Assembly: GCA_964576925.1 (NCBI GenBank)
Contig: CAZNWJ010000003.1
Span: 186,001-250,000, forward strand
Direction: 5' to 3'
DNA length: 64,000 nt
Source: JADJGC01 sp964576925
GTDB lineage: Bacteria; Zixibacteria; MSB-5A5; CAIYYT01
The notes below the pieces were generated by a model. That model was not told the DNA's origin. It saw only the letters and a program-made list of their open reading frames with translations, and searched no databases. Of the stretch, positions 42,331 to 51,116 are shown in pieces; within the stretch, counting starts at the first letter, position 1; each line of letters opens with the position of its first letter. A program made the position numbers and the translations under genes.

Positions 42331-43892
42331 TGAGTCAGGACGTAAAACGCGTTCTCTGGGTCGACGATGAGGTCGACCTGCTCGAATCCCACCGCATCAT
42401 CCTCGAAGGGAAAGGGTTCAAGATCACCCCGGTTGCTTCCGGCGAGGATGCGTTGCTCGAAGTTGCGCGATCGAGCTTTGACCTCATCTTGCTGGACGAG
42501 ATGATGCCGGGCATGGATGGGCTGACGACGCTGGAAGAGATCAAAAAGATCAAGCCGCATATTCCCGTGGTGATGGTGACGAAGTCGGAAGAAGAACACC
42601 TGATGAACCAGGCTATCGGCAAGAACATCGCCGAGTACCTCGTCAAGCCGGTCAGCCCGACGCAGGTGCTGGCGGTGGCCAAGAAACTGCTCGAATCCAA
42701 GCGACTGCAAACCGATGTCGCCACCCGCGACTATGTCCAGAATTTCAATCAGATGCGCTCGCGGCTCTACGGGCCGATGGAGCCGGCGGACTGGGTCGAC
42801 ATTCATCGCACGCTGTCGCAGTGGGATGTGGAATTTGAGAAGATCAACGACGAGGGTTTGAAGCAAAGCCACCAAAGCCAGAAGCGCGAATTCAACGCCG
42901 AGTTCTATCGCTATGTCGAACGCAATTATTCGCAGTGGGTCAGATCGAAAGATGGCCCGGTGCAATCACCGGACGTTTTCAAGACTTTCGTTGCGCCGCT
43001 CATTAACGACAAGAAGCCGACCTTCTTCATCGTCGTCGACTGCATGCGCCTCGATCAATGGCTCGTCATCGCGCCGATTATCGCGGAATACCTGGAAATC
43101 ACCCTCGATTTCTATTTCTCGTTGATTCCAACCGCGACACCGTTTGCTCGCAACGCGATCTTCTCGGGGATGTATCCTGACGATCTGGCCAAGCACAAGC
43201 CGGAGATCTGGGAAGGTGGCACGGCTGACGAGCGCAGCCTGAACCGGTTTGAAGATAGTCTGCTGGTTGAGCAATACAAGCGGCTCAAGATTAAGGTGCC
43301 GGGCGAGCCGAAGTACTTCAAGATGAGCGATCTCAAGGAAGAAGAAGGGTTCGTCAAGAAGCTTTCAAGCTACCAGAATGTCCCTTTGATCGCTGTCGTC
43401 TTCAATTTTCTCGACATCCTTGTTCACGGACGCTCGCAATCGCGTGCGCTGCAGCAGATCGCGCCCGATGAAGCGGCATTTCGTTCGCTGATTCTCTCCT
43501 GGTTCAATCACTCGACGCTGATCGATATCGTCAAATACGCCGCCCAGATCGGTGCAACCTGCGTCCTCACCACCGACCACGGCGCGGTGCTGGGTACCCG
43601 GGGCACGGTCGCCTACGGGAAACGCGATACGTCCACTAACCTGCGCTATAAATACGGTGACAACCTTAACTGCGATCCGAAAGAAGCGCTGCTTATCAAG
43701 AATCCCGATTTATACAGGTTGCCGCGCTTCAATTTGGCAACGACCTATTTGATCGCGACGGAGGATTTCTACTTCGTCTACCCGACCAACTACAACGAGT
43801 ACAATCGCCAATTCCAGAATAGCTTCCAGCACGGCGGCATTACTCTCGAAGAGATGATCGTACCCGTGGCAACGCTGCGTCCCAAGAAGTGA
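42330..43892 (+). CDS. porX: PorX-type response regulator with PglZ domain
   Basis: The 520-residue protein has an N-terminal receiver domain (Asp56 in LILLDEMMPGMDG; Lys in EYLVKPVS), a helical linker (about 120-205) and a PglZ alkaline-phosphatase-superfamily domain (about 215-515: FFIVVDCMRLDQW, SLIPTATPFARNAIFSGMYP, CVLTTDHGAVLGT, HGGITLEEMIVPV) with the metal-ligand Asp, Thr and His positions visible. This is PorX, which in Bacteroidota controls gliding and type IX secretion and has oligonucleotide phosphodiesterase activity. Start ATG at 42330 overlaps the kinase stop; its own stop overlaps tsaE. Confidence 0.92.
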   Translation: MSQDVKRVLWVDDEVDLLESHRIILEGKGFKITPVASGEDALLEVARSSFDLILLDEMMPGMDGLTTLEEIKKIKPHIPVVMVTKSEEEHLMNQAIGKNIAEYLVKPVSPTQVLAVAKKLLESKRLQTDVATRDYVQNFNQMRSRLYGPMEPADWVDIHRTLSQWDVEFEKINDEGLKQSHQSQKREFNAEFYRYVERNYSQWVRSKDGPVQSPDVFKTFVAPLINDKKPTFFIVVDCMRLDQWLVIAPIIAEYLEITLDFYFSLIPTATPFARNAIFSGMYPDDLAKHKPEIWEGGTADERSLNRFEDSLLVEQYKRLKIKVPGEPKYFKMSDLKEEEGFVKKLSSYQNVPLIAVVFNFLDILVHGRSQSRALQQIAPDEAAFRSLILSWFNHSTLIDIVKYAAQIGATCVLTTDHGAVLGTRGTVAYGKRDTSTNLRYKYGDNLNCDPKEALLIKNPDLYRLPRFNLATTYLIATEDFYFVYPTNYNEYNRQFQNSFQHGGITLEEMIVPVATLRPKK

Positions 43893-44335
43893 TGCGCCTG
43901 CTCGAAACGACCACAAATTCTGAGTCCGAGACGCTGGCGGTTGCCGAACAGCTGGCGGAGCGTCTCGCGGCGGGCGACACGGTACTCCTGTATGGCGAGC
44001 TGGGCGCGGGTAAGACGACGTTTATTCGCAGCCTGGTCAGTCGCTTCGGACCCCAGGTGGCCGTGAGCTCGCCGACTTTTGCTCTTGTGAATGTCTATCC
44101 CACGCAGCCGCCGATCTACCACTTTGATTTGTATCGCCTGATCTCGGACGCTGACCTCTACGACCTGGGATTCGATGAATACCTGGAGTCCGGCGGCATC
44201 GTTCTTGTCGAGTGGGCGGAGAAATGCGGAAAGCTGCAGCCCAGACAATACTACGCCGTATCGCTCCGCATTGCGGGGGAGCAGCAACGCGACATAACAA
44301 TCGACTATTTGAGCGACGATGATCCTGGCGATTGA
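43892..44335 (+). CDS. tsaE: tRNA t6A synthesis ATPase TsaE
   Basis: The 147-residue P-loop protein has GELGAGKTT (35-43), the SSPTFALVNVY segment, HFDLYRL and VEWAEK, the TsaE set. It hydrolyses ATP to turn over the TsaBD complex that makes threonylcarbamoyladenosine at A37. It shares one nucleotide with porX (TGATG) and its end overlaps tsaB by 17 nt, grouping the t6A genes. Confidence 0.96.
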   Translation: MRLLETTTNSESETLAVAEQLAERLAAGDTVLLYGELGAGKTTFIRSLVSRFGPQVAVSSPTFALVNVYPTQPPIYHFDLYRLISDADLYDLGFDEYLESGGIVLVEWAEKCGKLQPRQYYAVSLRIAGEQQRDITIDYLSDDDPGD

Positions 44336-45401
44336 CACTTCGAGCGATGCGCTACTTGTGGCGGTTGCCGACCGTGACCGCGTTTACGCAGAGCACAATG
44401 GCAGCGCCGACCGTCGGCATTCTGAGGGCATTGTGACGGCTATTGACACGGTGCTCCGCGCAAGTGATATTACGGTAGGCTGGTTGGAATCTCTCGCGGT
44501 AATGTCGGGCCCCGGGTCGTTTACCGGGCTCCGTGTCGGAATCGCGACGGCGTTAGGCCTGGCGGAAGCATGGGGCAAACCAGTCTTGTCTGTCGGCAAC
44601 TTCGAGCTTGCCCGCCATTTTTGGGTTGAGCAACAGCCGGTGCCGGTGATCGTGATTCACTGCCGCGGTGACGAATACTTTGTTGCGGATGGTTCAGCTC
44701 CGGTCGAGGTTCTGCCGCTGTCCGCTATTGTCGAGCGCTTCGAAGGCAGATATTTCGCCGGGAGCGGCGCAACACGACTGCTGCAGGCGGCCGGGCCGGA
44801 ACGCACATTGATGCCCGCCGTTCCCGCTGAGTGGTCCGCCGGCAGCATGGCGAGGACAATCGCCCGGATTGCGCCGTCAATCAGCCGGCTTGATCCGATT
44901 AACCTGGATGTAAACTATATGATTAAGTCGCAACCGGAACTGAAACGCGAGCGGACGCAAGTTGAGGTCGGAGAATTGACGCCGCTGGACTTGGCCGATG
45001 TCCTGGCGATCGAGCAGGATGCGTTTTCCGACCCCTGGGAGTCCGCAAGCTTTGAGGCCGACATCGCGAACGAACATGTGATTGCACTGGCCGCGCGGTC
45101 GGGAGGGCGCTGTGTCGGATATTTGAGTTGCATTGCGATCGAAGATTACGGATATATCGCCAATATCGCCGTTCACCGCGAGCAGCGCTCGCACGGTATT
45201 GGCCGGATGCTGCTTGACGAACTCCTGCGACGCCTGCAGCCCAGGCGAATTTTCGACCTGGTGCTTGATGTCCGCGCGTCGAACGAGTCGGCGATCCGAT
45301 TCTATGAGCGCTACGGTTTTCAGGTACTCACGCGCCGCAAGGGTTTCTATACCCAGCCGCCTGAGGACTCATTGACGATGTTGCGAACAGGGAAGAAATG
45401 A
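44319..45401 (+). CDS. tsaB-rimI: fused TsaB and RimI protein
   Basis: The 360-residue protein is a fusion. Residues 1 to about 200 are TsaB (MILAIDTSSDALLVAVADRD, HSEGIVTAIDTVL, MSGPGSFTGLRVGIATALGL), the scaffold subunit of t6A synthesis. Residues about 212-358 are a GNAT of the RimI type (LADVLAIEQDAFSDPWE, YIANIAVHREQRSHGIGRML, NESAIRFYERYGFQ), which acetylates the N-terminus of ribosomal protein bS18. The two are often adjacent genes; here they are one open frame without a stop or frameshift between them. Confidence 0.93.
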   Translation: MILAIDTSSDALLVAVADRDRVYAEHNGSADRRHSEGIVTAIDTVLRASDITVGWLESLAVMSGPGSFTGLRVGIATALGLAEAWGKPVLSVGNFELARHFWVEQQPVPVIVIHCRGDEYFVADGSAPVEVLPLSAIVERFEGRYFAGSGATRLLQAAGPERTLMPAVPAEWSAGSMARTIARIAPSISRLDPINLDVNYMIKSQPELKRERTQVEVGELTPLDLADVLAIEQDAFSDPWESASFEADIANEHVIALAARSGGRCVGYLSCIAIEDYGYIANIAVHREQRSHGIGRMLLDELLRRLQPRRIFDLVLDVRASNESAIRFYERYGFQVLTRRKGFYTQPPEDSLTMLRTGKK

Positions 45402-46240
45402 CGATGGAATGGTTTAAACGCAAACCGGCGCCGCCGCCAACGGAACGCAAAGAGATTCCCGACGGGCTCTGGACGAAGTGCAATTCCTGCGGCGAAATCA
45501 TCTACGTACGGGAACTGGAGAAAGATCTCTGGGTCTGCCGCAAGTGCAGCTATCATTTCCGCATTCGCTCGACGGACTACATCGATATCCTGCTCGACAA
45601 GGACAGCTTCGAAGAGTTGGACACCGGGCTGGTCTCGCTCGATCCGCTGCAATTCAAGGACTCGAAGCGCTATCCCGACCGCATCGCCGAAGCCCGCAAG
45701 AAGACTGGGCGCAACGACGCGGTCATCAGCGGCATCGGTACGATTGACGGGCGCAAGATCTCGTTTGCCGTGATGGACTTCGCCTTTGTCGGTGGCAGTA
45801 TGGGTTCGGTCGTTGGTGAGAAGATCGCACGTACGATCGAACGATCGATTCAGCAACGGATTCCGCTCATCGTCGTCTCCTGCTCCGGCGGAGCGCGCAT
45901 GCAGGAGGGTATCCTCTCGCTGCTGCAAATGGCGAAAACCTCCGGCCTGTTGGCACGGCTTTCGGAAACGAAAACGCCTTACATCTCCATTCTGACCAAC
46001 CCGACTACCGCCGGTGTCATGGCGAGCTACGCCTCCCTGGGGGACGCCATTATTGCCGAGCCTGGCGCCTTGCTCGGCTTTGCCGGGCGCCGGGTTATCG
46101 AGCAGACGATCGGGCAGAAACTGCCGGAGAACTTCCAAACTTCCGAGTTTTTCGAAGACCACGGCTTTCTCGACAAGATTGTGCACCGCCACGAGTTGAG
46201 GCGGACGGTCGCGCTCCTGCTTGATTATCTGACGCCGTAA
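45398..46240 (+). CDS. accD: acetyl-CoA carboxylase carboxyltransferase subunit beta
   Basis: The 280-residue protein has the N-terminal zinc ribbon (Cys28, Cys31, Cys47 and Cys50) and the carboxyltransferase core (FAFVGGSMGSVVGEK, VVSCSGGARMQEG, NPTTAGVMASYASLGD, GFAGRRVIEQTIGQ). With AccA it transfers carboxyl from biotin to acetyl-CoA for fatty-acid synthesis. The start overlaps tsaB-rimI by 4 nt. The accD-folC pairing is common in bacteria. Confidence 0.97.
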   Translation: MTMEWFKRKPAPPPTERKEIPDGLWTKCNSCGEIIYVRELEKDLWVCRKCSYHFRIRSTDYIDILLDKDSFEELDTGLVSLDPLQFKDSKRYPDRIAEARKKTGRNDAVISGIGTIDGRKISFAVMDFAFVGGSMGSVVGEKIARTIERSIQQRIPLIVVSCSGGARMQEGILSLLQMAKTSGLLARLSETKTPYISILTNPTTAGVMASYASLGDAIIAEPGALLGFAGRRVIEQTIGQKLPENFQTSEFFEDHGFLDKIVHRHELRRTVALLLDYLTP

Positions 46241-46243
46241 GCT

Positions 46244-47566
46244 ATGCGCTACGACGACGCCATTCGCTTCATCTTCAACCTGGAGCTGTTCGGGATCAAA
46301 ATGGGTCTCGACAACATCACCCGCTTTCTGGCGCTTCTGGACAATCCACAGGATAGCTACGCAACCATCCACGTCGCCGGCACGAACGGCAAAGGTTCCG
46401 TGAGCAGCATGTTGTTTTCGATTCTGCGCGCGGCCGGTTATCGTGCGGGCGTATTTACTTCGCCACATCTCGTCGATTTTCGCGAACGCATCCGCACCTC
46501 CGAGGGCAACATCGACAAACGAGCGTTGGCACAATTCGTTGCCGGGAACAAGCGGTTTATCCAGGATGCGCGAGTTACATTCTTCGAGCTCTCGACCGCT
46601 TTGGCACTCTGGTATTTTCGGGAGCGCCGGGTCGACATCGCAGTGGTCGAGGTCGGCCTCGGCGGTCGTCTGGATGCAACCAACGTACTGAATCCGGAAG
46701 TGTCGATTATCACTCACATCGATTACGATCACACCAAAATCCTCGGCAATTCGCTTCAGGCAATTGCCCGGGAAAAAGCAGGCATCATAAAAGAACGAGT
46801 TCCGCTGGTTACCGGCGAACGTCGGCCGGAACTTCTCGAATACTTCCGATCAGTCTGCCGCGAGCGAGGAACGCGTCTCTTCCGGGCCGGAAGCCACGGC
46901 GCCGCGTTCGACTACGCGGGCGGCAAAATGATGGCAACCATCCATCTAAACGGGAGCAAGCCGGCGCCAGTCGAGTTGCCGCTTCCCGGGACGCATCAGC
47001 TTGCCAACCTGGCCATCGTCCTCAAGGCCGTGGAGCAATTGCGAGCGAAGGGATATGAAATCTCCGACGCCTCAATTCAGAGGGGACTGAAAACATGTCG
47101 CTGGCCGGCGCGTTTTCAATTAGTGGCGTCAAAGCCGACAATCCTCCTGGATGTCGCTCACAATGCCGACGGTATGCGCGCCCTGGTGAAGACATTCCAA
47201 AGCGCTTATCCGGGTCGGCGGGCGCTCGTGCTGTGCGGCTTTTTGGAACGGCCGGATCACGATGCGATCATGCGCGAACTGGCGAGCATCACCGAGCGTG
47301 CAGTCATTACCCGCCCGGAGTCGACGCGCGCGGCGGAAATCGAGGGCGTCATCTGGGCGGCGGTCGGCGCCGGGATCGACTTTGACGTCAAGCCGAAAGT
47401 TGCCGAGGCGGTTGATCGAATCCTCCAATTAGCCGGACGGGATGACCTCGTATTAGTTTGTGGGTCTCATTATACGGTTGGGGAGGCAATCCAGCGATTG
47501 CACAAACTGCGCGACCGCGGGCGATTGAAACTGCGGTTTGCCGATATTACACTAGTGAATGGTTAA
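46244..47566 (+). CDS. folC: folylpolyglutamate / dihydrofolate synthase
   Basis: The 440-residue Mur-ligase-like enzyme has the P-loop HVAGTNGKGSVSS, FTSPHLVDFRERIR, EVGLGGRLDATN, ITHIDYDHTKILG and the C-terminal LLDVAHNADGMRAL. It adds glutamate to folates. It starts 3 nt after accD and overlaps the next kinase gene by 8 nt. Confidence 0.96.
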   Translation: MRYDDAIRFIFNLELFGIKMGLDNITRFLALLDNPQDSYATIHVAGTNGKGSVSSMLFSILRAAGYRAGVFTSPHLVDFRERIRTSEGNIDKRALAQFVAGNKRFIQDARVTFFELSTALALWYFRERRVDIAVVEVGLGGRLDATNVLNPEVSIITHIDYDHTKILGNSLQAIAREKAGIIKERVPLVTGERRPELLEYFRSVCRERGTRLFRAGSHGAAFDYAGGKMMATIHLNGSKPAPVELPLPGTHQLANLAIVLKAVEQLRAKGYEISDASIQRGLKTCRWPARFQLVASKPTILLDVAHNADGMRALVKTFQSAYPGRRALVLCGFLERPDHDAIMRELASITERAVITRPESTRAAEIEGVIWAAVGAGIDFDVKPKVAEAVDRILQLAGRDDLVLVCGSHYTVGEAIQRLHKLRDRGRLKLRFADITLVNG

Positions 47567-48878
47567 GAACGCGCGACAATCCAAACCGGAAGGCGATCGG
47601 GCCAATCCGCCGACGCAACTGGCCGAACTAACCGAGTCCAATAAGCGGCTCAAGCGAAAAATCTTCGATCTCTACACCATTTTTGAAATCTCCAAACACC
47701 TTAACTCGGTCTTGAATACCGAAACGCTGCTGGACGGGATCATCCTGACCTGCATCGGCCAGATGGGCGTTAATGGCGCAGCCATTTTTATCGTGCGCAG
47801 TCATGAAAACGACAATCTCTATCTCTCGAAACACAAGGGCCTGTCGATTGAGCCGAGCCGGGAAATGGTGTTTCCCGAAGCCAGCCCGGTACTGAAGCTG
47901 TTCCAGGCGCTGCATGGCCGGCCTCTGTCTTTCGCAGAAATCGAATCTCGCCTTGGCGGCGGCGATGAGGTGGAATTGCTCCGCGCTATCGAGTGCGAGT
48001 ACCTGATACCTATGTCTCTTCAGAACCGTGTGCGTGGCCTGCTCTCGGTGACACGAAAGATCTCCGGCACGGACTTCTTTGAAGACGATTTAGAGTTTCT
48101 GGCTATCCTCGCCAACCAGCTTTCCGTGGCAGTGGAGAATGCGCGGCTCTTTGACTCGGAGAAAGAGGCTCTCGAGCAATTGCGGCGCGCCCAGTTGCAA
48201 CTCGTTCAGGCTGAGAAACTCGCCGCTCTCGGGCAGTTGTCCGCGCGTGTGGCGCACGAAGTCAACAACCCGCTCGGCATCATCAAGAATTACCTGCTAT
48301 TGATCAGGGAAGACCTGGCGGAGACCGCGGCGACCGCTGACCACGTGGACATTGTCACCGAAGAAGTCGATCGCATTGCCGGGATCGTCCGCCAGCTCCT
48401 CGACATGTTCAAGCCCCGCCACGAAGCATTCGCAGCCACCGATATTGAGGCCGTCATCAATGAGACGATCTTGCTGTTGTCATTCCAGGCACAGAAAGGA
48501 AGAATCGAGATCAACAATTCACTGCCAAAGCTGTTGCCGCCAATCACCGGTTCGGCAGAGCAACTGAAGCAGGTCTTCCTCAATCTCTTGATCAACGCCT
48601 GCGACTTCATGCCCAATGGCGGTAAAATCGAGATTTCCGGTGCCTGCAATGAAGATCACCTGACCTTGGAACTGAAGGATTCTGGTCCGGGGATACCGGA
48701 AGAAAACCTGGAACGCATCTTCGAGCCGTTTTTTACAACCAAAGCAGGGGGTAAAGGCACCGGCCTCGGTCTGAGTGTCTGTTATAGCATCGTCCGGGCC
48801 CACGGCGGTACAATCACTGCCGGCAATGTCGCCAGCGGGGGAGCTTGCTTCACAATTGAACTGCCGTTACGGCGGTAG
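47559..48878 (+). CDS. soluble GAF-domain sensor histidine kinase
   Basis: The 439-residue protein has no membrane segment. It consists of an N-terminal coiled-coil (about 20-45), a GAF domain (about 50-195), a HisKA domain (AALGQLSARVAHEVNNPLG, His233) and an HATPase domain (LKQVFLNLLINACDFMPNGG, DSGPGIPEENLERIFEPFF, GTGLGLSVCYSIV). It senses an intracellular signal and probably phosphorylates a nearby receiver; the receiver-first protein encoded 12 nt downstream is the nearest candidate, with the NtrC-type regulator another. It is coupled to folC by overlap. Confidence 0.93.
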   Translation: MVKNARQSKPEGDRANPPTQLAELTESNKRLKRKIFDLYTIFEISKHLNSVLNTETLLDGIILTCIGQMGVNGAAIFIVRSHENDNLYLSKHKGLSIEPSREMVFPEASPVLKLFQALHGRPLSFAEIESRLGGGDEVELLRAIECEYLIPMSLQNRVRGLLSVTRKISGTDFFEDDLEFLAILANQLSVAVENARLFDSEKEALEQLRRAQLQLVQAEKLAALGQLSARVAHEVNNPLGIIKNYLLLIREDLAETAATADHVDIVTEEVDRIAGIVRQLLDMFKPRHEAFAATDIEAVINETILLLSFQAQKGRIEINNSLPKLLPPITGSAEQLKQVFLNLLINACDFMPNGGKIEISGACNEDHLTLELKDSGPGIPEENLERIFEPFFTTKAGGKGTGLGLSVCYSIVRAHGGTITAGNVASGGACFTIELPLRR

Positions 48879-48890
48879 GAAGAACCGAAT

Positions 48891-51005
48891 ATGGCTGTTA
48901 CTGTTTCCTTGGATTCCGCACCGCGCATCCTGGTCGTTGACGACGAGCAGCGAATGCGCGATTCGTTGAACGCGCTTCTGACCCGCGCGGGCTATGAAGT
49001 CGAGACAGCCGGCGACGCTCCTCGCGCTCTCGAACTCTACGGCAGCAATAACTTCGATCTTGTTATCAGCGATATCAAGCTCCCCGACATGAGCGGAATC
49101 GAGCTGCTCCAAAAGATTCGGGAGGAGCACCCGGATGCCATGGTCATCATGATGACGGCGTATGCGTCGCTTGACACGGCGGTGGCAGCAATCAACATGG
49201 GGGCGTATGACTACCTGCTCAAGCCGATCGAGTTTACCCAACTCAAACTCGCAGCCAAGCGCGCGCTGGAGAAACGCGAATTGGAGATTGCCCGCCAGCG
49301 CCTGCTCGCCGAACTGCAGATCAAGAACGACTTGCTCAACCGCCGGATCGCGGAAGTCGACGCCTTGTACCAGGCCGGTGTCGTGTTGTCGCAGTCGCAG
49401 GAGCTGCAACCGCTCTTGACGCGTATCATCCGACTGGCACTGGATGTTATCGGCGCCAATGTCGGCTCGGTTATGCTCCTCGACGAAGCGCACAATGAAC
49501 TGACAATTTCGGCTTGTGTCGGCCTGTCGGAGGACGTGCGCCGCAATACGCGGGTGCGGGTCGGCGATTCCATCGCGGGCCACGTCGCCAAAAGCGGTCA
49601 GGCGCTCCTGGTTCAGGACATCCAGACCGACGAGCGTTTCGCGAAATTCCACAAGGGTAATTACGGAACTAACTCGCTGATCTCGGTTCCGCTCAAGATC
49701 AAGGACCGGATCATCGGCGTGCTGAATCTCTCCGATCCCCAGCACGGCACGGTCTTCGAGGATAACGATTTGCGGCTATTGCAGACTTTCGCCTCGCAGG
49801 CCGCGATCGCGATCGACGACGCGGAGAATTTCGAGGCCTTGAGCAAGAAGCTTAATGAATTCGCGGTGCTCTACAATCTTGCGACCGAGATCACAACGGT
49901 CGACAGTTCGCAGGATATGACCGATCTAATCTACAAATCGCTCAAGCAGATCATCGACGTCGATTTCACCGTCTGGCTCGCCTGGAATGAGCGCAATGAG
50001 ACGCTGGTCGTCAATTACTGGGAAGGTTTCGGGAAAAAGGAATCGGGATCGTTGCGCGGACGAGAGGTGCAACTCAAGGATAAGACAGTCTATAGTGCCG
50101 CAGCGCGAACAGCCGCGGTCAAGAAGCTCATCGGCGAGGTGGAGTACTTCAAGGACGTCATCCAATCATTTACAGCCGTACCGATTATCACCAAAGGCGC
50201 GCTGCACGGATTGTTCTGCCTGGGGTCCCGCCGCGAGCACGCCTTTGCGGAGAACGACGAATACATCGCGTCGATCGTGGCCTCCCAGGCCACGTCAATC
50301 TATGAGCAGCAGCGGGCGGTCTTGAATGCCACGCGGCTGGTCACCATGGGCAAGATGATGTCGGAAATCTCGCACGACCTCAAGAAGCCGCTTACGAATA
50401 TCCGGGGCTCGCTCCAGGTGATGCGCGACCGTTGGCCGGAAATCGCCCAGTCGGACGACTTCTTTCACACCGCTGAGCAAGAGCTGTTGCGCCTGAATGA
50501 ACTCGTAAAGGAATTGGTCGACTTCTCGAATCCCAAGAAATACCAGCTCGAACCGAAGAAGGTGGAAGATCTGCTCAAGCGGGTTATTCGCCTCGTCGAA
50601 AACGATCTCAAGAAGCACAGCATCAGATTCGAGCAGAAGCTGGAAGACGACATCCCCGGCGTCTACGTCAATGAGAATGAGATTGTCGAGCTGCTGTTGA
50701 ACCTGATCATCAACGCCATCGACGCAATGCCCGATGGCGGGACGCTCTCGATTCTCGCCGCCCGCGAACAGCAGCCGGAAACGGGCCGCCCCCTGGTCGC
50801 ACTGCGCATTGTCGATTCCGGCAGCGGTATCGCGCCGGAAAACCTCGATCGCATCTTTGATCGCTATTTTACGACCAAGGAGACCGGTACCGGTCTAGGT
50901 TTGGCGATCTGCGAACGCATCGTCATGGCGCACAACGGCGAGCTGAAGGTCGAAAGCCGGGTGGGCGCCGGCACAACGTTTATCATTCGTCTGCCATCGG
51001 CCTGA
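48891..51005 (+). CDS. receiver-GAF-GAF-histidine kinase hybrid
   Basis: The 704-residue soluble protein has an N-terminal receiver (Asp61 in LVISDIKLPDMSG; MMTAYASLDTAVAAI; Lys in DYLLKPIEF), a helical linker (120-155), a GAF domain (about 160-312), a second GAF-like domain (about 325-470), then HisKA (MMSEISHDLKKPLTNI, His495) and HATPase (LLLNLIINAIDAMPDGG, DSGSGIAPENLDRIFDRYF). Receiver-first kinases are usually activated by phosphotransfer from another kinase, for which the upstream GAF kinase is a candidate. It lies between that kinase and an antiporter gene. Confidence 0.92.
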   Translation: MAVTVSLDSAPRILVVDDEQRMRDSLNALLTRAGYEVETAGDAPRALELYGSNNFDLVISDIKLPDMSGIELLQKIREEHPDAMVIMMTAYASLDTAVAAINMGAYDYLLKPIEFTQLKLAAKRALEKRELEIARQRLLAELQIKNDLLNRRIAEVDALYQAGVVLSQSQELQPLLTRIIRLALDVIGANVGSVMLLDEAHNELTISACVGLSEDVRRNTRVRVGDSIAGHVAKSGQALLVQDIQTDERFAKFHKGNYGTNSLISVPLKIKDRIIGVLNLSDPQHGTVFEDNDLRLLQTFASQAAIAIDDAENFEALSKKLNEFAVLYNLATEITTVDSSQDMTDLIYKSLKQIIDVDFTVWLAWNERNETLVVNYWEGFGKKESGSLRGREVQLKDKTVYSAAARTAAVKKLIGEVEYFKDVIQSFTAVPIITKGALHGLFCLGSRREHAFAENDEYIASIVASQATSIYEQQRAVLNATRLVTMGKMMSEISHDLKKPLTNIRGSLQVMRDRWPEIAQSDDFFHTAEQELLRLNELVKELVDFSNPKKYQLEPKKVEDLLKRVIRLVENDLKKHSIRFEQKLEDDIPGVYVNENEIVELLLNLIINAIDAMPDGGTLSILAAREQQPETGRPLVALRIVDSGSGIAPENLDRIFDRYFTTKETGTGLGLAICERIVMAHNGELKVESRVGAGTTFIIRLPSA

Positions 51006-51116
51006 TTACTTCCGCGGTCGACTAACTCCATCTCCCCCAAAATCACGTTGCAGTTGACGCGCACCTGTGGTAAGATGCGCGCGGCGGCATTGACATAGGC
51101 GAAGGATGCCAGCGGC

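Noticed and set aside
45347..46732. A 461-codon minus-strand frame opposite accD and folC
   Set aside because: Antisense to two conserved genes with no motif of its own.
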